This document shows, piece after piece, positions 9,102-18,894 of a stretch of 58,125 nucleotides of DNA (position 1 is its first letter; each line of letters begins with the position of its first letter). A model generated the notes under the pieces. The model searched no databases. It worked only from the letters and a program-made list of their open reading frames with translations, and was not told where the DNA came from. A program made the translations under genes and the position numbers. This stretch comes from Paracoccaceae bacterium (GTDB lineage: Bacteria > Pseudomonadota > Alphaproteobacteria > Rhodobacterales > Rhodobacteraceae): positions 1 to 58,125 of the forward strand of contig CANFSY010000005.1 in NCBI GenBank assembly GCA_947449875.1. Direction: 5' to 3'.

Positions 9102-10016
9102 ATGGCCGCCGTTCAAACCCGTCGCATCCCCAAAGTGACCAAAGCCATCTTTCCCGTTGCAGGATTGGGCACAAGGTTTCTGCCGGCGACCAAATCCATC
9201 CCCAAGGAAATTCTGACCTTGGTCGACCGCCCCCTGATCCAATACGCCATTGACGAGGCGCGCGCCGCTGGCATCGAAGAATTCATTTTTGTCACATCAC
9301 GCGGCAAATCGGCCTTGGAAGACTACTTCGACCATTCGCCCGAACTGGAAGCGACCCTACGCCGCGCGGGCAAAGATGCCTTGTTGGAAATCTTGCGTGA
9401 GACCAACATGGAATCGGGCGCTATCGCCTATGTGCGCCAGAATCGGCCCATGGGCTTGGGCCATGCCGTCTGGTGCGCGCGCCGCTTGATTGGCGATGAA
9501 CCCTTTGCCGTGTTGCTGCCCGATGACGTGATCGCCGCCGAAAAGCCCTGCCTGCAACAAATGGTTGAGGCTTATGCCCAAACCGGCGGCAATATCGTGG
9601 CCGCGATGGAAGTGCCGCTGGAAAAAACCTCGTCCTACGGCATTTTGGATGTGCAAGACGATATGGGGTCGATCGTGGCCGTCAAAGGCATGGTCGAAAA
9701 GCCCAAATCGGGCGAGACGCCATCAAACCTTGCGGTGATCGGGCGTTATATTCTCTCGCCCAAGGTGATGCGCAATCTGGACAAGCTTAAGCCGGGCGCG
9801 GGCGGTGAAATTCAGTTGACCGACGCCATCGCCTTAGAAGCGCAAAGCCCCGGCACCGTCTTTGGCTACCGCTTTCGCGGCCAGCGGTATGATTGCGGCA
9901 CCAAAGCGGGCTTCTTGCAAGCGACGGTGGCCTTTGGCCTGTCTCGCCCCGATCTGCGCGAGGAGTTTTCGGCCTATCTCAACGACATGGTCGCCCTGCA
10001 AAAAGCGGCGCAGTAG
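9102..10016 (+). CDS. galU: UTP--glucose-1-phosphate uridylyltransferase
   Basis: VTKAIFPVAGLGTRFLPATKSIPKEILTLVDRPLIQYAIDEARAAGIEEFIFVTSRGK... typical GalU. Confidence 0.97.
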   Translation: MAAVQTRRIPKVTKAIFPVAGLGTRFLPATKSIPKEILTLVDRPLIQYAIDEARAAGIEEFIFVTSRGKSALEDYFDHSPELEATLRRAGKDALLEILRETNMESGAIAYVRQNRPMGLGHAVWCARRLIGDEPFAVLLPDDVIAAEKPCLQQMVEAYAQTGGNIVAAMEVPLEKTSSYGILDVQDDMGSIVAVKGMVEKPKSGETPSNLAVIGRYILSPKVMRNLDKLKPGAGGEIQLTDAIALEAQSPGTVFGYRFRGQRYDCGTKAGFLQATVAFGLSRPDLREEFSAYLNDMVALQKAAQ

Positions 10017-10032
10017 GAGTGTTACGGGTGGG

Positions 10033-10476
10033 TCATGCGCGGTGGGCCATCAGCCGCGTCTGCCCGTGCTGGACGATCTTGCCGTCTTGATTTTCAACGC
10101 TGACATCCAGCGTCAGCATGCCCCTTTTCGCGCCCGCCGCCCGCTTTGCCGCCACCGTCACAAGGGCGCGGATGCTGTCGTTGGCAAAAACCGGCGCGCG
10201 AAAGGACCAATCCCAGCCAAGGCTGGCAAAAGTAGCAAGCTGTGCCGGGGCGGTGGCTTTCAACCCCTCGACCAGCGACAAGATCAACAGGCCATGTGCC
10301 ACGCGCCGATCAAAGCCATGCGCGCGTGCACCTTCATCTGAAAGGTGTATCTCAAAGCGGTCTTGGGTGAGGGCGGCGAAGATGTCGATGGCTTCAGGTG
10401 TCACTTTGGCCCAGTCGGTCAGCAGGCAATCGCCGGTCTGCAGCTGATCAAAGGTGTAAAGGCCGGGGGGCAGCAT
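10033..10476 (-). CDS. MaoC family (R-specific hydratase-like) protein
   Basis: 147 aa hot-dog fold pattern: TFDQLQTGD...QDRFEIHLSDEGARAHGFDRRVAHGLLILSLVEGL. Confidence 0.8.
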   Translation of the reverse strand: MLPPGLYTFDQLQTGDCLLTDWAKVTPEAIDIFAALTQDRFEIHLSDEGARAHGFDRRVAHGLLILSLVEGLKATAPAQLATFASLGWDWSFRAPVFANDSIRALVTVAAKRAAGAKRGMLTLDVSVENQDGKIVQHGQTRLMAHRA

Positions 10477-11003
10477 TTACGCCAGCCCTGCTTGCAAGAC
10501 GGCCCAATCTGGCTGCGCCCACAAGCAATTGACACAGAGTTGCCCCATCGCCCTATTGGCGTGGCCCACGACCTTGGCCGGACGCGCCCTGACCCTGTGC
10601 AGATTTGGGATCAATCGCGCCATTCCTTGTGCCTTGGTTTTATGCGCTCGCGCCATCGGTGGGTTGTGGTGATCTAAAAGGAAGCATAGAAAAATGCCAA
10701 GCAGAATCTATGGCTTGCGCCTGTCGCTTGGTGCCGGAAAGGTCGCGATTTGCCTTGATCAGCGGGGCCTGTGTGCCTGACAGGCGGTTTTCGGGACTTG
10801 GTCGTAACGATCTGACCCAACGCAAAGCCGTTCCATTCCCCCACCGGTCACCGCCCCATCCAGCGGACCCCGTCAGCCGCCTGTTTTGACACATCGCACC
10901 TTGCCTCTGCCCGCTCCTTTTGTCACGCTTGGGTCAAAGGGGTCGCAAACCAGCGCTCTTTTTGTCGCGCAGGCCCTAGTCTGCATCCAAACCGGAGGCT
11001 TTC

Positions 11004-13037
11004 ATGTCAAACGATCCCTTGCTGCAGCCCTACACACTCAAACACCTGACCCTGCGCAACCGGATCATGACGACCAGCCATGAACCCGCCTATCCTGAAG
11101 ACGGCATGCCCAAAGACCGCTACCGCCTGTACCACCTTGAACGCGCCAAAGCGGGGGTGGCGATGGTGATGACGGCAGGGTCCGCTGCCGTCTCGAAAGA
11201 CTCACCACCTGTTTTCAACAACGTTCTGGCCTATAAGGACGAGGTCGTGCCGTGGATGCGCCGCATCGCCGATGACTGCCACGAGGCGGGGGCGGCTGTG
11301 ATGATCCAGCTGACCCATCTTGGGCGGCGCACGCGCTGGGATAAGGGCGATTGGCTGCCCGTTCTGGCAGCAGGGCCCGCCCGCGAACCCAGCCACCGCG
11401 CCTTTCCAAAGGTGATGGAAGATTGGGATATTTCCCGTGTGATCAACGACTTCGCCGACGCCGCCGAGCGGATGAAAGAGGCGGGTCTGGATGGGGTGGA
11501 ATTCGAATGCTACGGCCACCTGCTGGACCAGTTCATGTCGCCTTTCACCAACGCGCTGCCAGCGCCTTATGGCGGCAGCCTTGAAAACCGCGCCCGCTTT
11601 GCGATGGAGATGTTGGCCGCCGTGCGCAAACGGGTGGGCAACACGTTCCTGCTCGGAATGCGCTATACGGCGGACGAGGCGGAAGCCGGTGGTATTGACG
11701 CCGACGAAGGCGTGGCGATCGGCAAGATGTTTCGCGACAGTGGTATGGTCGATTTTCTCAACATCATCAAAGGGCGCATCCATACCGACGCCGCCATGAC
11801 CGATGTGATCCCGATTCACGGCATGAAATCGGCCCCGCACTTGGATTTTGCAGGCCGTATGAAGGCCGAAGTCGGCATGCCCACCTTTCACGCCGCGCGC
11901 ATTCCCGATGTGGCCACGGCACGGCATGCCATCGCCTCGGGACTGTTGGATATGGTGGGCATGACCCGCGCCCATATGGCCGACCCGCATATCGTGCAAA
12001 AGATCGTCGAAGGGCGCGAGCATGACATCCGCCCGTGCGTGGGTGCCACCTATTGCCTTGACCGCATCTATCAAGGCGGCATGGCGCTTTGTATTCACAA
12101 CCCCGCCACGGGCCGCGAAGAAACCATGCCCCATACCATCAAACCCGCCGCCACCAAACGGCAGGTCGTGGTCGTGGGGGCAGGCCCCGCCGGTCTAGAG
12201 GCGGCACGGGTCGCCGCCGAACGCGGCCATAAGGTAACGGTGTTTGAAGCCGCACCCGAAGCCGGCGGCCAAGTGCGGCTGATCGCCCAAACCAAACGCC
12301 GCGCCGAGATGATCGGCATCACCGACTGGCGCATGGCGCAATGCGCAGCGCTGGGGGTAGAGTTTCGCTTTAACACATGGGCCGAGGCCGATGATGTGAC
12401 CGCCCTGAACCCCGATGTGGTGATTATCGCCACAGGCGGCATCGCGCAAAAAGACATTCTGACCGCCGGAAACGAGCTGACGGTATCGGCTTGGGATATC
12501 CTGTCAGGTGATGTGAAACCCGGCCAAAACGTGCTGCTTTACGACGATGCAGGTGACCACACCGCGCTGCAAGCCGCCCAACTTCTAGCCGAATCGGGCG
12601 CCGTGGTCGAGGTGATGACCCCCGACCGCACCTTTGCCCCCGATGTGATGGCGATGAACTTGGTGCCCTATATGCGCGCCATTCAAGATAAAAAGGTGAC
12701 CTTCACAGTCACCTATCGGCTGACCTGTGTTGCCAAAGAGGGCAATCTGATCAAGGCCACCATTGACAGCGACTATAGCAAACTGGGCCTCACGCGCAGC
12801 TTTGATCAGGTCGTGGTCAACCACGGCACGGCCCCGCTGGATGAATTGTATTTCGCGCTGAAACCTCGCTCTGTCAACCTTGGGGCGGTGGACTATGACG
12901 CGCTGATTGCCAGCCAACCGCAGACGTTTGGCGGCGGGCCTGCGGGCTTTCAACTGTTTCGCATCGGCGACGCGGTCGAGGCGCGCAATATCCATGCCGC
13001 CATTTACGATGCGCTAAGAGTGACGTCGGTGGTGTGA
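11004..13037 (+). CDS. Old-yellow-enzyme family NADH:flavin oxidoreductase fused to FAD/NAD(P) domain (DgcA / N-methylproline demethylase-like)
   Basis: TIM-barrel OYE N-terminus (LKHLTLRNRIMTTSHEPAYPEDGMP, IQLTHLGRR, FMSPFTNALPAPYGGSLENRARF), then GAGPAGLEAARVAAERGHKVTVFE dinucleotide-binding domain. Confidence 0.85.
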   Translation: MSNDPLLQPYTLKHLTLRNRIMTTSHEPAYPEDGMPKDRYRLYHLERAKAGVAMVMTAGSAAVSKDSPPVFNNVLAYKDEVVPWMRRIADDCHEAGAAVMIQLTHLGRRTRWDKGDWLPVLAAGPAREPSHRAFPKVMEDWDISRVINDFADAAERMKEAGLDGVEFECYGHLLDQFMSPFTNALPAPYGGSLENRARFAMEMLAAVRKRVGNTFLLGMRYTADEAEAGGIDADEGVAIGKMFRDSGMVDFLNIIKGRIHTDAAMTDVIPIHGMKSAPHLDFAGRMKAEVGMPTFHAARIPDVATARHAIASGLLDMVGMTRAHMADPHIVQKIVEGREHDIRPCVGATYCLDRIYQGGMALCIHNPATGREETMPHTIKPAATKRQVVVVGAGPAGLEAARVAAERGHKVTVFEAAPEAGGQVRLIAQTKRRAEMIGITDWRMAQCAALGVEFRFNTWAEADDVTALNPDVVIIATGGIAQKDILTAGNELTVSAWDILSGDVKPGQNVLLYDDAGDHTALQAAQLLAESGAVVEVMTPDRTFAPDVMAMNLVPYMRAIQDKKVTFTVTYRLTCVAKEGNLIKATIDSDYSKLGLTRSFDQVVVNHGTAPLDELYFALKPRSVNLGAVDYDALIASQPQTFGGGPAGFQLFRIGDAVEARNIHAAIYDALRVTSVV

Positions 13038-13174
13038 TGGTTTTGGAAGTGCCCAAAATTTAGCCATCTTTACATTGCACAACATTTTTCCTTCGTAAGG
13101 GCGCAAGATTTGTCTGGCAGCGCCTTAGAAAAGACAAAAAGGTTATTTTAACACCTTTCAGACCACGAACCGAT

Positions 13175-14167
13175 GTGAACCGCGCGTTCATATCCCCTAG
13201 TGACCTGGAGATGAAATTGCCTTCAAGTGAAAAGTTGCACGCCTGCGTTGACGTTGTTTTGGTTTCTTCAGGCCCCCTGTCGGGCATGGCCAGCCCGCAG
13301 CTTGCCCGTTATTTTGATCTGCCCCTCGCCATGGCAGAGGCGCTCTTGGCCAAAGGCAGCGGGCCTATTGCCACACAAATGCCGCACAGCCGCGCAAGGG
13401 CGGCTGTCGGCATTTTGGCCAGCTTTGGTGTTCGTCTGGCCATCGTGCCCATCGGCGACACAGCCCTGCCTGACCTGTATGACCTATGCCTGCATCTGAC
13501 CGACCGGCGCGCGGCACCCTTTGTCGACCAAAAACTGCGCGATCTTGGCCTTTGGGTTTGCGCTGACCGGCCCGATTTCTATGGCCCGGGCGGGGTGCAA
13601 ATCACGAACCTAGACAAGGCCTTGGCCGAACAGGCCGTATCAGCTTTGGAATGCGCCGCTGGCGTGGATGTGATGGCTTGCGCGCAAAACGACGCGCTGT
13701 ACGATCTGTTTCTGGCGTCAGGCCAGACCCGATCCGAACTTGCGCCGCAGATGGCCTACCTGACGGCCATGGGCTGCCGCGCGCCGCACCCGTGGCCTGC
13801 CGTGGCCGTTGGCCTTGACCGTCCCATGCTGGCCCATTTCGAATCGCGGTTTGCCAACCACGGGTTGGTCTGCGTCAATCAAGCATTTCAACGCTATGAT
13901 CTGATTATGACCGGGCTTGGCGACGTGTCGATCCGCGATTTTGTCGACTTCCTGACCGTGCGCGGTCATACCCCGTCCGTGGCGTTTGACGAGGTGACGC
14001 ATGCGCAAGGTTTGACGATTGAATATGCCCTGAACCGCAAGGCGGCAGAGCAGTTCGTGGCCGATTACACGATGATTGGGCTGCAAGTGCGGGCCGAATT
14101 TGTCCTGCGCCAAGAGAAAGTCATTAAAATGTCGCAGGTTAAGCCGGGATTCATCAAGGTCACCTAA
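13175..14167 (+). CDS. Uncharacterised protein upstream of motB
   Basis: 330 aa ORF, co-directional with and immediately 5' of motB; no recognisable named family; possible repeated alpha/beta modules. Confidence 0.75.
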   Translation: MNRAFISPSDLEMKLPSSEKLHACVDVVLVSSGPLSGMASPQLARYFDLPLAMAEALLAKGSGPIATQMPHSRARAAVGILASFGVRLAIVPIGDTALPDLYDLCLHLTDRRAAPFVDQKLRDLGLWVCADRPDFYGPGGVQITNLDKALAEQAVSALECAAGVDVMACAQNDALYDLFLASGQTRSELAPQMAYLTAMGCRAPHPWPAVAVGLDRPMLAHFESRFANHGLVCVNQAFQRYDLIMTGLGDVSIRDFVDFLTVRGHTPSVAFDEVTHAQGLTIEYALNRKAAEQFVADYTMIGLQVRAEFVLRQEKVIKMSQVKPGFIKVT

Positions 14168-14198
14168 GATCGGACTTGGGTAGATTACGGGTGCAAGA

Positions 14199-15020
14199 AT
14201 GGCTGGGCAGACAAATGCCGCGCCAGCTCTCATCAAACGGAAGAGACATGTCGTCGCAGTCGGTCGCCACGGTGGGGCGTGGAAGATTGCTTATGCCGAC
14301 TTTGTGACGGCCATGATGGCCTTCTTCATGCTGATGTGGCTGATCAACGCGACGACAGACGATCAACGCAAGGGAATTGCGGATTACTTCAATCCGACGG
14401 TCCATATCACCAATGTGGTCTCTGGTGGCGATGGGGTGTTGGCGGGCAGCTCTGTTTTCAAGGACAAGACGCTGGCCCAAACAGGCATCGGACAAATCTC
14501 TGGCTTTGCCGCGACATCCGATGGCACCGATACACAGGCCGTGGTTGACCAAACCGCGCAATATGCCGAACTGCAATCGGCCCTTCAGGGCAAGGGCGGC
14601 GAAAGCCAAACGATGGAGCGGTTGCTGAGCCATGTCGTCACCCAAGTCACCGACGAGGGCTTGGTGATCGACGTGTTCGACACCGCTGAAAGCCCCTTGT
14701 TTGACCCAGAAACCGCCCAGCCAACCCAAACACTGGCGGCGCTATCCGCGCTTTTGGCAGATGTCTTGGCGATGACAACCAACGGGGTCGCCGTCGACGG
14801 GCATGTTCGGTCATATCCGGTCGTTTTGGTCAAAAATCCCGGTTGGGACCTGTCAGCTGAACGCGCCCAAGCGATGCGGCTTTTGTTGCAAAATGCGGGG
14901 TTGGATCAGGGACGTATCGCGAGAATCAGCGGCCATGCCGACCGCAAACCTTCAACCGCCAATCCGATGGCGGTACGCAACAACCGCATCGAGGTGATTT
15001 TGCTGCGAAGGGATCGTTAA
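14199..15020 (+). CDS. motB: Flagellar motor protein MotB
   Basis: GGAWKIAYADFVTAMMAFFMLMWLINATTDDQ plug/TM signature; C-terminal OmpA-like SGHADRKPSTANPMAVRNNRIEVILLR. Confidence 0.93.
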   Translation: MAGQTNAAPALIKRKRHVVAVGRHGGAWKIAYADFVTAMMAFFMLMWLINATTDDQRKGIADYFNPTVHITNVVSGGDGVLAGSSVFKDKTLAQTGIGQISGFAATSDGTDTQAVVDQTAQYAELQSALQGKGGESQTMERLLSHVVTQVTDEGLVIDVFDTAESPLFDPETAQPTQTLAALSALLADVLAMTTNGVAVDGHVRSYPVVLVKNPGWDLSAERAQAMRLLLQNAGLDQGRIARISGHADRKPSTANPMAVRNNRIEVILLRRDR

Positions 15021-15039
15021 ACGCCTAACATTTGATCTG

Positions 15040-15054
15040 TTAGTCGTTTCTTAA
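15040..15054 (+). promoter_or_regulatory. CtrA-like site upstream of flgE (TTAG-N7-TTAA)
   Basis: TTAG TCGTTTC TTAAG, about 54 bp before the flgE start; resembles CtrA consensus TTAA-N7-TTAA. Confidence 0.45.
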
Positions 15055-15107
15055 GACGCAGGGCGCAATCTGCAGATATCGATGCTAGCTGCAGAAAGGC
15101 GCTATAG

Positions 15108-16418
15108 ATGACGATCGCTTCTTCGCTGAATGCGGGGGTGGCCGGGTTGAACGCAAACGCCAACCGCCTGTCCACCATTTCAGACAATATCGCCAACGCC
15201 TCTACCTACGGGTACAAGCGGGTGACGTCTGACTTCTACTCTGTCGTCATTCATGGCGATCTGAGCACGGCCTATTCCGCCGGTGGGGTTCGGTCGACCA
15301 CGCATCGGCTGATCGATGAACATGGGCCTTTGTTGGTGACCCAGAATTCCACCGATCTTTCGTTAGACGGGCGTGGGTTTATGCCGGTGACCACCATTGA
15401 TTCGATCCACCGTGGCGATTCCACACTGCCGGTCAGCTTGGCCACGACCGGCTCTTTCAAGCCCGACGCAGACGGGATCTTGCGCACCTCTGCCGGTCAG
15501 GTGCTGATGGGGTGGCGGGCCAATGCAGATGGCACGATGGGAACCTATTCGCGCAACACGATGTCAGACCTAACGCCGGTTCAAATCGCCCCCGATTTGT
15601 TAGAGGCGAACCCCACAACCGCCATGACCCTATCGGCCAACCTGCCCGCCAAGGCCACTCAAGTCGGGGCCAACGGGCAAACCTATACGATGTCGGTGCC
15701 CTACTATGGCAACCTTGGTGGACAAGAGACGCTGGATTATGTCTTCACACCCTCGGTTCCGCAAACTGGCGGGGCGACAAACACATGGACGATGCAAATC
15801 TCTGACAGCGCCTCTGGCGGGGCGGTTATTGGCACCTACACCGTCACCTTTGATGGCACCCAAGGGGCTGGCGGAACCATCGCTTCGGTGACACCGCTCA
15901 ACAGCAGCCCGGCTTATGACAGCGCCAGCGGTGTCATTTCCTTGACAACCGGCGGCGGTCCTTTGGCCCTGAATATCGGAATCCTTGGCGAAAAGGGCGG
16001 ACTCTCGCAGTTGGACGCCAACTTTGCGCCGATTGGCAAAGCAACCAACGGCAGCCCTGTGTCGCGCCTGATCAGCGTCGAAATTGACGACAGCGGCTTT
16101 CTGCATGCCAATTACGGTCAGGGCTTTTCAAAAGTTGTCTACCAAATCCCCGTGGTCGACGTGGCCAATCCCAATGGCTTGGCCTCTGTTTCCAACCAAA
16201 CCTACAACATCACAGCCGAGTCGGGTTCGTTTTTTCTGTGGGATGCCGGCGATGGGCCAACAGGCAATGTGATGGGCTACAGTATGGAGCAATCGACCAC
16301 CGATGTAACATCGGAATTAACCAACCTGATCAGCACCCAGCGCGCCTATTCATCCAACGTCAAGGTGATCCAGACGGTGGACGAAATGCTGCAAGAAACC
16401 GCCAACCTCAAACGCTAG
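15108..16418 (+). CDS. flgE: Flagellar hook protein FlgE
   Basis: N-term SSLNAGVAGLNANANRLSTISDNIANASTYGYKRV and C-term VTSELTNLISTQRAYSSNVKVIQTVDEMLQ. Confidence 0.95.
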   Translation: MTIASSLNAGVAGLNANANRLSTISDNIANASTYGYKRVTSDFYSVVIHGDLSTAYSAGGVRSTTHRLIDEHGPLLVTQNSTDLSLDGRGFMPVTTIDSIHRGDSTLPVSLATTGSFKPDADGILRTSAGQVLMGWRANADGTMGTYSRNTMSDLTPVQIAPDLLEANPTTAMTLSANLPAKATQVGANGQTYTMSVPYYGNLGGQETLDYVFTPSVPQTGGATNTWTMQISDSASGGAVIGTYTVTFDGTQGAGGTIASVTPLNSSPAYDSASGVISLTTGGGPLALNIGILGEKGGLSQLDANFAPIGKATNGSPVSRLISVEIDDSGFLHANYGQGFSKVVYQIPVVDVANPNGLASVSNQTYNITAESGSFFLWDAGDGPTGNVMGYSMEQSTTDVTSELTNLISTQRAYSSNVKVIQTVDEMLQETANLKR

Positions 16419-16427
16419 GGGGCTTAG

Positions 16428-17885
16428 GTGAGCTTTGGCACAGCCTTTGCCAGCGCCCTTTCCGGGCTGACCGCCGCGTCCAAGGCGTCAGAGCTGGTGT
16501 CATCGAACATCGCCAACGCCACAACCCCCGGCTACGGTCGCCGCGCGCTAATCCTTGCCGCGCAGACCACGGGTGGCAATGGCCAGGGTGTGAAGATTGT
16601 CAGCGTCCAACGGGCCGAGGACCGCCCCCTGCTCAGCGACCGCAGACTGGCACAATCAGCACAGGGCGATGCCCAGACACGGCTGGATTTCCTGACACGG
16701 CTGCAAACGCTCATGGGCACCCCCGATCAAGCCTCATCGCTGAGCGGGCGCGCCGCAGCGTTCCACGCCGCCCTGACAGAGGCCACGTCTCACCCCGAAT
16801 CAGACGCCCGACTTGGCAATGTCGCCTCAACCGCCAAGGCCTTGGCCAGCAGCCTTGCAGCGGTGGGTGCCGATATTCAAACAGCACGCACGCGCGCCGA
16901 CGCAGAGATTGCAAGCCAAGTGCAGCAATTGAATGACGCTTTGGGCCGTGCCAGCAAACTGAACACCCAGATCCAAACCGGTCTGGGGTCCGGACAAGAT
17001 ACATCCTCGCTTCAAGATCAGCGCCAACAGATCATCGACCAAATCGCCCAAATCGTGCCGTTAAGAGAGGTCGCGCAAAATGACGGCACCATCGCCCTTT
17101 ACACCACCGGCGGGGCGGTTCTTTTAGACAAACTGCCGTCGGTCTTCGGCTTTACCCCCACGGCCGCGATTTCTGCGCCGATGTCGCAGCAACTGGGTGG
17201 CCTTTCCGGATTAACCCTGAACGGTCGGGCAACCCCAACGTCTGGCACAGGGTCGTATCTGTTGGGCGGCACCTTGGGGGCCAACTTTGCTTTGCGCGAC
17301 GACATTGCCGTCAGTGCAGAGGCACAAATTGACGCTGTGGCGCGCGATTTGGTGGAACGCTTTCAAGACAGCGGCCTTGATGCCACCCGCGCCGCTGGCG
17401 ATGCCGGTCTGTTTACCGACGCGGGCACCACATTTTCCCCAGCCAACGAGGTTGGATTGGCCCAGCGTCTGGCCCTGAACCGCAAGGTTGATCCCGACCA
17501 AGGCGGTGCCTTGTGGCGACTGCGCGATGGCTTGGGCGCAACCACACCGGGCCCACCCGGTGCCAGCGCCCTGCTGTCGCGACTGAACGCGGCTTTGACA
17601 GCAAACCGCCAAACCGTCTCGGGCACATTCTCGCCGGGCGCACGCAGTTTTTCTGTTCTGACGGGCGATCTTTTATCAACCACGTCGGCAAGTGCTTTGA
17701 CCGCACAGGGTGAGGTGACTTTTTCCACGACACGGCTTGAAACCTTCACCTCGCTAGAGGCCGAGGGCGGTGTTGATACCGATTTTGAAATGCAATCGCT
17801 GCTGCAAGTCGAACAAAGCTACACAGCCAACGCCAAGGTTTTAAAGGCGGTGGGGGATATGATGCAAACTTTATTGGATATGTAA
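16428..17885 (+). CDS. flgK: Flagellar hook-associated protein FlgK
   Basis: FASALSGLTAASKASELVSSNIANATTPGYGRR ... C-term EMQSLLQVEQSYTANAKVLKAVGDMMQTLLDM. Confidence 0.93.
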   Translation: MSFGTAFASALSGLTAASKASELVSSNIANATTPGYGRRALILAAQTTGGNGQGVKIVSVQRAEDRPLLSDRRLAQSAQGDAQTRLDFLTRLQTLMGTPDQASSLSGRAAAFHAALTEATSHPESDARLGNVASTAKALASSLAAVGADIQTARTRADAEIASQVQQLNDALGRASKLNTQIQTGLGSGQDTSSLQDQRQQIIDQIAQIVPLREVAQNDGTIALYTTGGAVLLDKLPSVFGFTPTAAISAPMSQQLGGLSGLTLNGRATPTSGTGSYLLGGTLGANFALRDDIAVSAEAQIDAVARDLVERFQDSGLDATRAAGDAGLFTDAGTTFSPANEVGLAQRLALNRKVDPDQGGALWRLRDGLGATTPGPPGASALLSRLNAALTANRQTVSGTFSPGARSFSVLTGDLLSTTSASALTAQGEVTFSTTRLETFTSLEAEGGVDTDFEMQSLLQVEQSYTANAKVLKAVGDMMQTLLDM

Positions 17886-17886
17886 G

Positions 17887-18894
17887 ATGCACACCCTGAG
17901 CCTTGGCGACCTGTCTCAATCCTTAATCTTGAACCGGCATAATGTTCGTCTGAAAACAGACCTGCAGTCGCTTACGACCGAATCGACAACAGGCATGGCC
18001 GCCGACCAATCCGCTCGGCTGCACGGCAACTTTGCGCAAATCGGCGGAATTGAAACCAGCCTGACGCTGCTCGACGCCTATCGAAACGTCAGCGCCGAAA
18101 CCCAGATTGCGGCCAATATGATGCAAAAGTCGCTGAAAACCCTTCAAGATCAAGCAGCGGCCCTAGGCACCGACCTGTTAACAGCCCCGACAGGCCGCTC
18201 GCGCGGGCAGGTTGACATTCTGGGCGTGCAAGCAGCGCAAGGTTTGGATACGGCAATGATGGCGCTTAACACAACTTTGGGCGACAGAGTCCTGTTTTCG
18301 GGGCAAGAAACCTTTACCATCGCGTTGGGCAGTTCCGATCAGTTGCTGTCCGCGCTGTCGGAAGTGATTTCTGCGGCGAATGCCGTTTCGGCCGCAGATA
18401 TCGAAAGCGCGGTGACAGCTTGGTTCGATGACCCCGCAGGCTTCGCCTCTACGATCTATCAGGGCGGCGATCCGTTAGACCCGGTGTCTGTCAGTGCCGA
18501 TCAAACGGTGCAGCTGGATGTCACGGCCACCGATCCGGCCATAATTGACACGCTCAAAGGTCTGTCGCTCGGCGCACTTTTGTCGCGCAGCGTTCTTGCG
18601 GGCAGCGATGTTGGCCGCGCTGATCTGGCCAAACGGGCGGGGCAGCTTCTGGTGAGCGCGCAGGTGCCCCTGACAACTCTTGGGGCCAAGATCGGCACGG
18701 TTCAAACCGTGTTGAGCGATGCGACCACCCGCAACGATGCAGAAGACGCCGCTTTGCAAAAGGCACGGCTGTCGTTGCTGTCAGTGGATCCCTACGAAAC
18801 GGCGACAAGACTGCAAGAAACGCAAACCCAGTTGCAAACGCTTTACGCAATCACAGCCCGCGCCGCGCGGCTAAGTTTGGTGGATTTCTTATGA
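17887..18894 (+). CDS. flgL: Flagellar hook-associated protein FlgL (flagellin-like)
   Basis: Position after flgK; flagellin-type N-terminus SLGDLSQSLILNRHNVRLKTDLQSLTTESTTG; about 335 aa. Confidence 0.85.
   Translation: MHTLSLGDLSQSLILNRHNVRLKTDLQSLTTESTTGMAADQSARLHGNFAQIGGIETSLTLLDAYRNVSAETQIAANMMQKSLKTLQDQAAALGTDLLTAPTGRSRGQVDILGVQAAQGLDTAMMALNTTLGDRVLFSGQETFTIALGSSDQLLSALSEVISAANAVSAADIESAVTAWFDDPAGFASTIYQGGDPLDPVSVSADQTVQLDVTATDPAIIDTLKGLSLGALLSRSVLAGSDVGRADLAKRAGQLLVSAQVPLTTLGAKIGTVQTVLSDATTRNDAEDAALQKARLSLLSVDPYETATRLQETQTQLQTLYAITARAARLSLVDFL

Noticed and set aside
10477-10656. 59 aa minus-strand ORF (MARAHKTKAQGMARLIPNL...) ending TAAATG at the MaoC-like start
   Set aside because: The tight junction is suggestive, but no ribosome-binding site and no recognisable family; could be a gene remnant or chance.
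11202-12134. 310 aa ORF antisense to the OYE-family gene
   Set aside because: Histidine/glycine-rich shadow of a well-supported gene; no independent signal.
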